Shown: positions 1 to 6,023 of the stretch, piece after piece
Layout: each line of letters begins with the position of its first letter
How positions within the stretch are numbered: position 1 is the stretch's first letter
Source: an uncultured Hyphomicrobiales bacterium
Lineage (GTDB): Bacteria > Pseudomonadota > Alphaproteobacteria > Rhizobiales > Beijerinckiaceae
Length of the DNA stretch: 8,978 bases
Direction: 5' to 3'
Assembly: GCA_903916165.1 (NCBI GenBank)
Contig: CAIWVR010000152.1
Location: 1-8,978, forward strand
The notes under the pieces: model-generated
Told to the model about the DNA's origin: nothing
Database searches by the model: none
What the model saw: the letters and a program-made list of their open reading frames with translations, nothing else
Made by a program: the position numbers and the translations under genes

Positions 1-59
1 ACACGTTCTACGCCGCCAAGACGCCGGTCGCCTCGACCAGGGGGAAACCGGCGCTCTGA
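1..59 (+). CDS. ctaG: C-terminal end of probable cytochrome c oxidase assembly protein CtaG (Cox11), partial
   Basis: Only the last 18 codons lie in the window. Reading from base 3, the frame gives a peptide beginning TFYAAKTPVAS and stopping at TGA 57-59. CtaG/Cox11 proteins of this group end in a beta strand of the LSYTF(Y/F) type followed by a short variable tail, and this fits. CtaG is a membrane-anchored periplasmic copper chaperone that helps build the CuB centre of cytochrome oxidase subunit I. It usually sits just upstream of coxC in alphaproteobacteria, as here. The call rests on position plus a very short C-terminal match. The other two frames of this stretch give nothing recognisable. 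The first two bases belong to a codon cut by the window edge. Confidence 0.6.
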   Translation, partial: TFYAAKTPVASTRGKPAL

Positions 60-198
60 GGCTGCACAGCCGCCTTGACCCCTGAAGCTGAACAGGGCAA
101 AGGGCGGATAAGAGGACTTCGGGGCGCGCTTGAGCGCCAAGAAGGACGATCATCATGGCCGCCAAGGCCGAAGATAGAAGACGTCAAAGGAAGCTGTC
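60..198 (+). other. ctaG-coxC intergenic spacer
   Basis: This 139-base gap has no convincing gene. It contains two small GC hairpins: GGCT-GCAC-AGCC at 60-71, and GGCGC-GCTTGA-GCGCC at 123-138. Neither is followed by a T-run, so neither looks like a terminator, and read-through from ctaG into coxC is plausible. An ATG at 155, preceded by AAGGA, opens a 44-codon frame that overlaps the coxC start in another frame. Its product is Arg/Thr-rich and looks like a shadow. Confidence 0.4.
186..192 (+). promoter_or_regulatory. Ribosome binding site of coxC
   Basis: AAAGGAA lies six bases upstream of the ATG at 199. It supports that ATG over the out-of-frame ATG at 155 as the start of subunit III. Confidence 0.6.
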
Positions 199-1068
199 AT
201 GGCCGACGCCCATAGCAAACCGAACCACGACTACCACCTCGTCGATCCGAGCCCGTGGCCGTTGGTCGGTTCGATTTCTGCCTTCGTGACCGCCGTCGGC
301 GCCGTCATGTGGATGAAAGGCCTGCCTGTATTTGGCCTCAAGGCCGGCGCCTATGTGTTCGGCGCGGGGTTCATGGGCATTCTTTACGTCATGGCCGCCT
401 GGTGGGCCGACGTCATCAAGGAAGCCGAGCATGGCGGCTACCACACGCGCGTCGTGCAGATCAGCCATCGCTACGGCATGATCCTGTTCATCGCCTCCGA
501 AATCATGTTCTTCGTCGCCTGGTTCTGGGCCTATTTCGACGCCAGCCTGTTCACCAACGAAGCGCAGCAATATGCGCGCGTCGAATTCACCGGCGGCCAT
601 TGGCCTCCGAAGGGCACGGAAGTGTTCGACCCGTGGCACCTGCCGCTGCTCAACACGCTCATCCTGCTGACCTCGGGCACCACGGTGACCTGGGCGCATC
701 ACGCCCTGCTGCACAATGACCGCGACGGCGTGAAGAAGGGCCTGCTGATCACCGTTTTGCTCGGTGCCTTGTTCTCCCTCGTGCAGGTGTACGAATATTC
801 GCACGCCGCCTTCGGCTTCAAGGGCTCGATCTATGGCGCGACCTTCTTCATGGCGACCGGCTTCCACGGTTTCCATGTGCTGATCGGCACGATCTTCCTG
901 CTCGTCTGCCTGCTGCGCACCATGGCCGGTCACTCCAATCCGAAGCAGCACCTCGGCTTCGAATTCGCCGCCTGGTACTGGCATTTCGTCGACGTGGTCT
1001 GGCTGTTCCTCTTCGCCGCCATCTACGTCTGGGGCGGCTGGGGCGCACATATCGCCGGCGGTCACTGA
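199..1068 (+). CDS. coxC: Cytochrome c oxidase subunit III (aa3-type)
   Basis: This is subunit III (CoxC/CtaE) of the haem-copper cytochrome c oxidase in the inner membrane. It holds no redox metal; in the family it stabilises subunit I and sustains proton uptake during turnover. The 289-aa length is usual for the seven-helix alphaproteobacterial form. The N-terminus carries the typical HDYHLVDPSPWP motif (residues 10-21). Hydrophobic segments lie near residues 22-40, 48-70, 92-115, 148-170, 182-203, 211-238 and 256-280. The conserved membrane Glu is E101 in SEIMFFVAWFWAYF, and the family signatures THHALLH-like WAHHALLHND (165-174), GFHGFHV (221-227) and AAWYWHFVDVVWLFLF are present. The ATG start has a good Shine-Dalgarno. 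The gene follows ctaG and is closed by a strong terminator, so it is probably the last gene of the main cox operon. The identification is secure. Confidence 0.97.
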   Translation: MADAHSKPNHDYHLVDPSPWPLVGSISAFVTAVGAVMWMKGLPVFGLKAGAYVFGAGFMGILYVMAAWWADVIKEAEHGGYHTRVVQISHRYGMILFIASEIMFFVAWFWAYFDASLFTNEAQQYARVEFTGGHWPPKGTEVFDPWHLPLLNTLILLTSGTTVTWAHHALLHNDRDGVKKGLLITVLLGALFSLVQVYEYSHAAFGFKGSIYGATFFMATGFHGFHVLIGTIFLLVCLLRTMAGHSNPKQHLGFEFAAWYWHFVDVVWLFLFAAIYVWGGWGAHIAGGH

Positions 1069-1086
1069 GCGCCACGGCACTCATTC

Positions 1087-1120
1087 AGGGGCGGCCTCGT
1101 GCCGCCCCTTTTTTGTTTTT
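1087..1120 (+). terminator. Rho-independent terminator after coxC
   Basis: A perfect 9-bp stem pairs AGGGGCGGC (1087-1095) with GCCGCCCCT (1101-1109) around the loop CTCGT. It runs straight into TTTTTTGTTTTT. It begins 18 bases after the coxC stop and should end the cox operon transcript. Confidence 0.92.
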
Positions 1121-1127
1121 GAGCGTT

Positions 1128-1219
1128 CGTCATTGCGAGGAGCGCAGCGACGCGGCAATCCATCTTCGGATGGCGACCGCCAGATGGATTGCTTCGTCGC
1201 TTTGCTCCTCGCAATGACG
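1128..1219. repeat. Palindromic intergenic repeat, copy 1 (complete inverted pair)
   Basis: Two 38-base arms (1128-1165 and 1182-1219) are inverted copies with four mismatches, around a 16-base spacer that itself contains GGCG-AC-CGCC. Arm ends are CGTCATTGCGAGGAGC outside and GCAATCCATCT inside. Transcribed, it would form a very long hairpin. It sits directly behind the coxC terminator and ends 19 bases before the DUF983 start codon. The arm sequence recurs at 2423-2506 and 8931-8978. It belongs to a REP/BIME-like class of dispersed palindromes common in alphaproteobacterial genomes (family knowledge). It has no coding capacity. Confidence 0.93.
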
Positions 1220-1224
1220 AGGCT

Positions 1225-1230
1225 GAGGAA
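1225..1230 (+). promoter_or_regulatory. Ribosome binding site of the DUF983 gene
   Basis: GAGGAA lies eight bases upstream of the ATG at 1239 and just outside the palindrome, so the hairpin need not cover it. Confidence 0.6.
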
Positions 1231-1238
1231 TTTCGCGC

Positions 1239-1619
1239 ATGGCCGACAATGATCACCTTTACGCGCCGCAATCGCCCTACAACACCGGTCTGAAGGGCAG
1301 CTGTCCGCGTTGTGGGGACGGCCATCTGTTCAAGGGCTTCATCAATGTCGCACCAAAATGCGACGCCTGTGGCCTCGCGTTCCACTTCGAGGATGCAGGC
1401 GATGGCCCGGCCGTTTTCGTCATTCTCTTTGCGGGAACCATTGTGATGGGCCTGACGCTGTGGATGGAGATTGCCTATGAGCCGCCAATCTGGGCGCATC
1501 TGGTGATCTCCCTGCCGATGGTGCTGCTGGTGGTGCTGGGCATGCTGCGGCCCCTGAAGGGGCTCCTGATCGCCTTGCAATATCGCAACAAGGCCGAACA
1601 GGGACGCCTCGAAACGTGA
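1239..1619 (+). CDS. DUF983 family membrane protein with zinc-ribbon-like Cys motif
   Basis: This is a 126-aa protein of the DUF983 family, which often lies beside cox and surf1 genes in alphaproteobacteria. The biochemical function is not established. The N-terminal third has a four-cysteine motif, C22-PR-C25 ... C41-DA-C44, spaced like a zinc ribbon. Two hydrophobic segments follow, near residues 57-78 and 83-103, linked by a short PP-containing turn. The C-terminus is basic and probably cytoplasmic (RPLKG...RNKAEQ). The ATG has a GAGGAA Shine-Dalgarno. The stop overlaps the surf1 GTG start in GTGA, which implies translational coupling with the oxidase-assembly gene. A role in oxidase biogenesis is suggested only by this linkage. 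The terminator and palindrome separate it from coxC, and I see no clear promoter between them, so its transcription is unexplained. Confidence 0.9.
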   Translation: MADNDHLYAPQSPYNTGLKGSCPRCGDGHLFKGFINVAPKCDACGLAFHFEDAGDGPAVFVILFAGTIVMGLTLWMEIAYEPPIWAHLVISLPMVLLVVLGMLRPLKGLLIALQYRNKAEQGRLET

Positions 1620-2377
1620 CCATGCCGACCCCGCACCTGCCGCCGCTCGCGCCCTCACGGCTCCCGCTGGCGCTCGCCGGCGGCGTCGCCCTGATCGCCT
1701 TTGCCATTCTGATCGCGCTTGGCACCTGGCAGCTTCAACGCCTCGCGTGGAAGCAAGACCTGCTGCAAAAGATCGACACGCGGATGCACGCCGCCCCCGC
1801 GCCGCTGCCGGGCGAGGCCGAATGGGCGACGCTCGATCCCGACGCCTATGAATACCGGCATGTCACCGCCACCGGCATCTTCGACCATGACAGGGAGGCG
1901 CTGATCTTCCGCGCGTCCGGGCCCAATGACGGCCTGTCGCAGCCCGGCTATGTCGTGATGACACCGCTGCGGCTGGCGAGCGGCGCGCATGTCATCGTGG
2001 CGCGCGGCTTCGTGCCGGACGACCGCAGGGACCCGTCAACCCGCCGCGCGGGACAAGTGGCGGGCGAGGTGACGCTCACGGGCCTCCTGCGTGCGCCCGA
2101 AACGCGCAACGCCTTCACGCCCTTGGACAATCCGGCCAAGGGGCTCTGGTACACGCGCGACCCGGCGCTGATCGCCGCCCATTTCGGCCTCGAACGCGCC
2201 GCTCCTTTTTCCATCGACGCCGATCCCGTGCCCCTGCCCGGCGGCTGGCCCAAGGCCGGGGTAACGCCTGTGAACATTCCCAACAGCCACCTGTCCTATG
2301 CGCTGACCTGGTACGGGCTGGCGGCAACGCTGGCGGCCTTTTGCGGGTTTCTGGTGTGGCGCAGACGCGGACATTGA
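1616..2377 (+). CDS. surf1: SURF1 family cytochrome oxidase biogenesis protein
   Basis: SURF1 (Shy1) proteins help assemble cytochrome c oxidase, probably at the haem a insertion step into subunit I, and sit in the inner membrane with a periplasmic loop. The 253-aa length is typical. The first membrane helix is near residues 17-36 and runs into the hallmark GTWQLQRLAWK (36-46). The periplasmic part contains GIFDHDREALIF, the strand GYVVMTPLR, VIVARGFVP and the family segment LDNPAKGLWYTRD. The C-terminal signature NSHLSYALTWYGLA (223-236) opens the second helix, followed by WRRRGH. I took the GTG at 1616 as start: it overlaps the DUF983 stop as GTGA, with AGGGA at 1600-1604 upstream. The ATG at 1622, two codons later, is a possible alternative and changes nothing in the domain. 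The gene is probably cotranscribed with the DUF983 gene. Confidence 0.95.
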   Translation: MTMPTPHLPPLAPSRLPLALAGGVALIAFAILIALGTWQLQRLAWKQDLLQKIDTRMHAAPAPLPGEAEWATLDPDAYEYRHVTATGIFDHDREALIFRASGPNDGLSQPGYVVMTPLRLASGAHVIVARGFVPDDRRDPSTRRAGQVAGEVTLTGLLRAPETRNAFTPLDNPAKGLWYTRDPALIAAHFGLERAAPFSIDADPVPLPGGWPKAGVTPVNIPNSHLSYALTWYGLAATLAAFCGFLVWRRRGH

Positions 2378-2422
2378 GACGGAATATCGTTCTGAAACGT
2401 TCTATGCTAATCGAACCCGCGC

Positions 2423-2506
2423 CGTCATTGCGAGCGGAGCGAAGCAATCCAGAAGCCTCACGTGGGGCATGGATTGCCGCGTCGCCTTCGGCTCCTCGCA
2501 ATGACG
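2423..2506. repeat. Palindromic intergenic repeat, copy 2 (asymmetric)
   Basis: The outer 12 bases CGTCATTGCGAG and the inner GCAATCCA are shared by both inverted arms. The left arm is only about 30 bases (2423-2452) and the right arm 39 bases (2468-2506), so the left arm has lost about nine internal bases. The spacer is 15 bases. The element fills most of the gap between surf1 and thrC and ends 25 bases before the thrC start. Its forward frame reads SLRAERSNPE, a peptide typical of spurious ORFs produced by this repeat class. Confidence 0.9.
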
Positions 2507-2521
2507 ACCTGAACAGAGCAC

Positions 2522-2525
2522 AGGA
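2522..2525 (+). promoter_or_regulatory. Ribosome binding site of thrC
   Basis: AGGA lies six bases before the GTG at 2532. With the family N-terminus MNYLSTRG it fixes this GTG as the start. Confidence 0.55.
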
Positions 2526-2531
2526 TACGAC

Positions 2532-3935
2532 GTGAATTATCTCTCGACCCGTGGCGAAGCCCCCGTTCTTTCCTTCACCGAGGCCCTGCTCGCGGGGCTG
2601 GCGCGCGATGGCGGCCTTTATGTGCCGCACTCCTATCCGCAGCTCTCGGCCGCCGAGATCGCGGGCTTTGCCGGCGTCAGCTATGCCGAAGTGGCCGAGA
2701 GCGTCATCGGGCCCTTCACCGGCGGCGAGATCGACGCGCATGATTTCACGCGCATGGTGCGCGAGGCCTATGGCTCGTTCCGCCATTGCGCCGTTACGCC
2801 CCTGACCCAGATCGGCGACAATCTGTTCGTCCTCGAACTCTTCCATGGACCGACGCTCGCCTTCAAGGACGTCGCCATGCAGCTGCTTGGCCGCATGATG
2901 GACCATGTGCTGAAGAAAGAGGGCAGGCGCGCCACCATCGTCGGCGCTACCTCGGGCGACACGGGCGCGGCCGCCATCGAGGCGTTCCGCGGGCTGGAGC
3001 AGGTCGATGTCTTCATCATGTATCCGCACAACCGCGTCTCGGACGTGCAGCGCAGACAGATGACGACGGTGGAAGGCGACAACATTCATTGCATCGCGCT
3101 GGAGGGCACGTTCGACGATTGCCAGTCGATCCTGAAGGGATGTTTCAACAATCTCGACTTCCGCGATTCACTTGGCCTGTCGGGCGTCAACTCGATCAAC
3201 TGGGCGCGCGTCGTCGCGCAGATCGTCTATTATTTCACGAGCGCGGTCGTGCTCGGCGCGCCGCATCGCAAAGTGTCCTTCACCGTGCCGACCGGCAATT
3301 TCGGCGATGTTCTGGCCGGCTATGTCGCCAAGCGCATGGGCCTGCCGATCGGACGTCTGGTGATCGCCACGAATGAGAACGACATTCTCGCGCGCACGCT
3401 GGATGAGGGTGCCTATGAGGTGCGCGGCGTACACGCCACGCAATCGCCTTCGATGGACATCCAGGTCTCATCCAATTTCGAGCGGCTGCTGTTCGACGCC
3501 TGCGGGCGTGATGCCAGCATGGTGCGCGCGATGATGGCCAGCCTCTCGCAATCGGGACGTTTCGAACTGCCGCCCGCAATGCTGATGAAGATCACGCAGG
3601 AATTCGACGCCTATCGCACCGGCGAGACCGGCACCGCCAAGGAAATGGCGCGCGTCTGGAAGGAATGCGGCGTCCTGCTCGATCCGCACACCGCGGTGGC
3701 TGTCCATGCCGCGCGCAAGGCGCTGGCGCATGATCCTGCGACGCCGATGGTCGCACTGGCGACCGCGCATCCGGCGAAATTCGGGGCCGCCGTCGTGAAG
3801 GCCACCGGCCAGTCCCCGGTCCTGCCCGCGCATCTGGCGGGCCTGATGGACAAGCCGGAGCGCTTCACGGTGCTCGCCAACGATCAGGCCGTGATCGAGG
3901 CCTTCGTGCGCGAACGGGCGCGGGCCGCGCGTTGA
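2532..3935 (+). CDS. thrC: Threonine synthase
   Basis: This is a pyridoxal-phosphate enzyme that converts O-phospho-L-homoserine to L-threonine and phosphate, the last step of threonine synthesis in the cytoplasm. The 467-aa length matches the long (E. coli/yeast-like) class. The start codon is GTG, giving the typical MNYLSTRGE N-terminus with an AGGA Shine-Dalgarno. The PLP lysine is K112 in FHGPTLAFKD (104-113). The phosphate-binding and fold motifs GATSGDTG (138-145), NSINWARV (220-227) and VPTGNFGD (252-259) are intact. The C-terminal part contains DPHTAVAV and LATAHPAKF, typical of the family. Ten bases separate it from the M16 peptidase gene, so the two are probably one transcript. Linkage of thrC to an M16 peptidase and a GNAT gene is common in this bacterial group. 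No truncation or damaged residue is visible. Confidence 0.97.
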   Translation: MNYLSTRGEAPVLSFTEALLAGLARDGGLYVPHSYPQLSAAEIAGFAGVSYAEVAESVIGPFTGGEIDAHDFTRMVREAYGSFRHCAVTPLTQIGDNLFVLELFHGPTLAFKDVAMQLLGRMMDHVLKKEGRRATIVGATSGDTGAAAIEAFRGLEQVDVFIMYPHNRVSDVQRRQMTTVEGDNIHCIALEGTFDDCQSILKGCFNNLDFRDSLGLSGVNSINWARVVAQIVYYFTSAVVLGAPHRKVSFTVPTGNFGDVLAGYVAKRMGLPIGRLVIATNENDILARTLDEGAYEVRGVHATQSPSMDIQVSSNFERLLFDACGRDASMVRAMMASLSQSGRFELPPAMLMKITQEFDAYRTGETGTAKEMARVWKECGVLLDPHTAVAVHAARKALAHDPATPMVALATAHPAKFGAAVVKATGQSPVLPAHLAGLMDKPERFTVLANDQAVIEAFVRERARAAR

Positions 3936-3945
3936 GGCGCATCCC

Positions 3946-5202
3946 ATGACCATCGAGATCACGACGCTGCCATCCGGCCTGCGGATCATCACCGATTCCA
4001 TGCGCGATCTGGAAACCGCCTCGCTGGGCGTCTGGATCGGCGCGGGCTCGCGCCATGAAAGCAAGAGCGAGCACGGCCTGTCGCACCTGCTCGAGCATAT
4101 GGCGTTCAAGGGCACGACACGCCGTTCCGCGCGCGCCATTGCCGAAGAGATCGAGTCCGCAGGCGGCGATCTCAATGCGGCCACCTCATCGGAAACCACC
4201 GCCTATTATGCGCGCGTGCTCGCCTCCGACACCGGGCTTGCGCTCGACATTCTGGGCGACATTCTCACGCAAAGCACCTTCGACGCACAGGAGCTGGAGC
4301 GCGAGAAAGGCGTGATCGTGCAGGAGATCGGCGCGGCGGAAGATACGCCCGACGATCTCGTCTTCGACCTGTTCACGGATGCGGCCTTTCCCGACCAGCC
4401 GATCGGGCGCACGATTTTGGGGACGCCCGAACGCGTGTCAGGTTTCAACCGCTCGTCCATCGAAACCTATCTCGCGCGCCATTATGCGGCACCGTCCTGC
4501 ATCGTCGCCGCGGCAGGTGCCGTCGAGCACCAGCGCATTGTCGACGAGGCCAGCCAGCATTTCGCCGCGCTGGGCGCCACAGCCGCGCTGCCGCCAGAGC
4601 CCGCACGCTATGTGGGTGGCGAGAAACGGCTGCGCCGCAAGCTCGAACAGACGCATGTCGTTGTCGGCTTTCAGGGCTGCTCGTTCCACAATCTCGAAGA
4701 ATATGCGCTGACCGTCTTCACCAATGCGGTGGGCGGCGGCATGTCCTCGCGCCTCTTCCAGCAGGTGCGCGAGGAGCGTGGCCTTGCCTATTCGATCTAT
4801 TCCTTCCACTGGCCCTATGCCGACACCGGCCTGTTCGGGTTTTACGCCGCCACGGCACCGGGCGACGTCGCCGAACTCATGCCCGTCGCGCTCGATTGCC
4901 TGCGCGAGGCCGCCGACACGCTGAGCGAAGCAGAGATGGATCGCGCCAAGGCGCAGATGAAGGTCGCCCAACTCACCGCGCTCGAATCCTCCAGTGCCCG
5001 TGCCGAGCAGATCGCCCGCCAGCATCTGTTCTATGGACGCGTCTTGCCGCGCGAGGAAATCATCGGCAGGATCGACGCCCTGTCGCTGGAAGAGGTGCGC
5101 CTCGCGGGGCACCGCGCCCTTTCAACGGCACCGACGCTCGCCGCCATCGGCGATGTTTCCAAGGTCATGACGCGGGCGAGGATCGCAGAGCGTCTGGCCT
5201 GA
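3946..5202 (+). CDS. M16 family zinc peptidase (mitochondrial processing peptidase beta-like)
   Basis: This is a pitrilysin-superfamily (M16B) metalloprotease, close in layout to the mitochondrial processing peptidase beta subunit. The bacterial substrates are not well known. At 418 aa it is a single unit with two halves. The inverted zinc motif HxxEH is H47-LL-E50-H51 in HLLEHMAFKGT. The third zinc ligand is E127 in VIVQEIGAAEDTPDD, at the spacing expected for active members. The second half carries the glycine-rich and R/Y signature GGGMSSRLFQQVREERGLAY (263-282), used for substrate binding in the family. No signal peptide is seen, so it is probably cytoplasmic. The ATG is preceded by GAGG at 3934-3937, which overlaps the thrC stop, implying coupling to thrC. 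All catalytic residues are present, so it should be an active protease. Confidence 0.94.
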   Translation: MTIEITTLPSGLRIITDSMRDLETASLGVWIGAGSRHESKSEHGLSHLLEHMAFKGTTRRSARAIAEEIESAGGDLNAATSSETTAYYARVLASDTGLALDILGDILTQSTFDAQELEREKGVIVQEIGAAEDTPDDLVFDLFTDAAFPDQPIGRTILGTPERVSGFNRSSIETYLARHYAAPSCIVAAAGAVEHQRIVDEASQHFAALGATAALPPEPARYVGGEKRLRRKLEQTHVVVGFQGCSFHNLEEYALTVFTNAVGGGMSSRLFQQVREERGLAYSIYSFHWPYADTGLFGFYAATAPGDVAELMPVALDCLREAADTLSEAEMDRAKAQMKVAQLTALESSSARAEQIARQHLFYGRVLPREEIIGRIDALSLEEVRLAGHRALSTAPTLAAIGDVSKVMTRARIAERLA

Positions 5203-5217
5203 CACGCGGACACCAGA

Positions 5218-5907
5218 ATGGCCCTGTTTCGTTTAGGCACGCCGGCTGAACCCAAGCACGCGATCCGCGGCGATGACGTCTTCCTTCGACCTCTCGAGGC
5301 GCGCGACCATCCCGCATGGGCCGCCCTGCGCGAGCAGAGCCGCGATTTTCTGACACCCTGGGAGCCGACCTGGTCGGCCGACGACCTGACGCGATCCGCC
5401 TATCGCCGCCGCCTGCGCCGTCATGCCGGGGAGATGGAGCGGGACGAAGCCTATCCGTTCCTGATCTTCCGGCAAAACGATGGTGCCCTGCTGGGCGGGC
5501 TCACACTGGGACATGTGCGCCGTGGCGTCTCGCAGACCGCAACGCTCGGCTACTGGATGGGGCAGCCCTTTGCAGGTCGCGGTTACATGGCCCGTGCGGT
5601 GCGCGCAGCCTTGACCTACGGCTTCGCACATCTGCGTTTACATCGCATTGAAGCGGCCTGCCTGACCCATAATGAGCGTTCAATTCGCCTGCTGGAGGGC
5701 ACCGGCTTCCACCGCGAGGGCCTTGCGCGCGCCTATTTGCGGATCAATGGCACCTGGCAGGACCACCTGCTGTTTGCCAGGCTGGACAGTGACCCGGCGG
5801 CACCGGCTGTGCGCGTCTGCCCCTCTCCCATCGGAGACGAGGCGGGCCTATCCCTCCAAACCATCTGTGCACCCACCGGCGACGAGCCTTGCTCACGGCC
5901 CGCCTGA
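5218..5907 (+). CDS. RimJ/RimL-type GNAT N-acetyltransferase
   Basis: This is a GNAT-fold acetyl-CoA-dependent acetyltransferase of the RimJ/RimL subgroup. In that group the substrates are ribosomal protein N-termini or small amines; the substrate here cannot be told. The N-terminal strand VFLRPLEARDHPAW (21-34) and the PWEPTW segment (47-52) match ribosomal-protein acetyltransferases. The acetyl-CoA loop is QPFAGRGYM (116-124), close to the Q/RxxGxG/A motif, and HNERSIRLLEGTGFHREG (151-168) is the conserved second half of the fold. Residues from about 191 to 229 extend past the fold and look unstructured, with two cysteines. The gene starts 15 bases after the M16 stop and has no strong Shine-Dalgarno, so expression may depend on translation from upstream. 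The ATG at 5218 is the only start that keeps the N-terminal strand. Confidence 0.9.
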   Translation: MALFRLGTPAEPKHAIRGDDVFLRPLEARDHPAWAALREQSRDFLTPWEPTWSADDLTRSAYRRRLRRHAGEMERDEAYPFLIFRQNDGALLGGLTLGHVRRGVSQTATLGYWMGQPFAGRGYMARAVRAALTYGFAHLRLHRIEAACLTHNERSIRLLEGTGFHREGLARAYLRINGTWQDHLLFARLDSDPAAPAVRVCPSPIGDEAGLSLQTICAPTGDEPCSRPA

Positions 5908-6023
5908 GCTTTACCAATCAAACTCCCGACATGGTCGCAGTGCACGGGGGGGGTCTATCGATCTCAAGCGTGATCTGGTTTGGCTCCGGGCGACCTACAT
6001 CGTCTGCGTTTAAAGTGGGTATC
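5908..6023 (+). promoter_or_regulatory. Leader between the GNAT gene and the signalling gene, with an eight-G run
   Basis: This 116-base gap has no terminator-like hairpin and no promoter that I can defend. It contains a run of eight G at 5946-5953. The reading frame of the downstream gene stays open upstream through this gap, as far as 5889. The translated extension is low-complexity and not protein-like, so I treat the gap as noncoding. Confidence 0.4.

Noticed and set aside
155..289. 44-codon frame starting at ATG 155 with an AAGGA upstream, overlapping the coxC start
   Set aside because: Most of it is out-of-frame coxC sequence and the product is Arg/Thr-rich. It has a fair ribosome site but no other support.
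184..1080. 298-codon open frame on the - strand opposite coxC
   Set aside because: It is antisense to a secure subunit III gene, its product is Gly/Glu/His-rich without known motifs, and high GC leaves such frames open by chance.
1128..1219. CRISPR array or riboswitch at the palindrome
   Set aside because: There is one inverted pair and no regularly spaced direct repeats. The same arms recur at unrelated loci, so it is a dispersed repeat.
2341..2535. 64-codon + strand frame between surf1 and thrC
   Set aside because: Its central part is a translation of the palindromic repeat (SLRAERSNPE), a known type of spurious ORF.
2115..3089. 324-codon open frame on the - strand across surf1, the repeat and thrC
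   Set aside because: It crosses two well-supported genes and a noncoding repeat, and the product resembles no family.
5980..6014. Promoter TTGGCT (5980-5985) with TTTAAA (6009-6014) before the signalling gene
   Set aside because: The spacing is 23 bases, too long for a usual sigma70-type promoter.
5889..6023. 45-residue N-terminal extension of the signalling protein
   Set aside because: It is Gly/Ser-rich, passes through a G8 run, and would bury a good signal peptide. The GTG at 6024 fits the family better.
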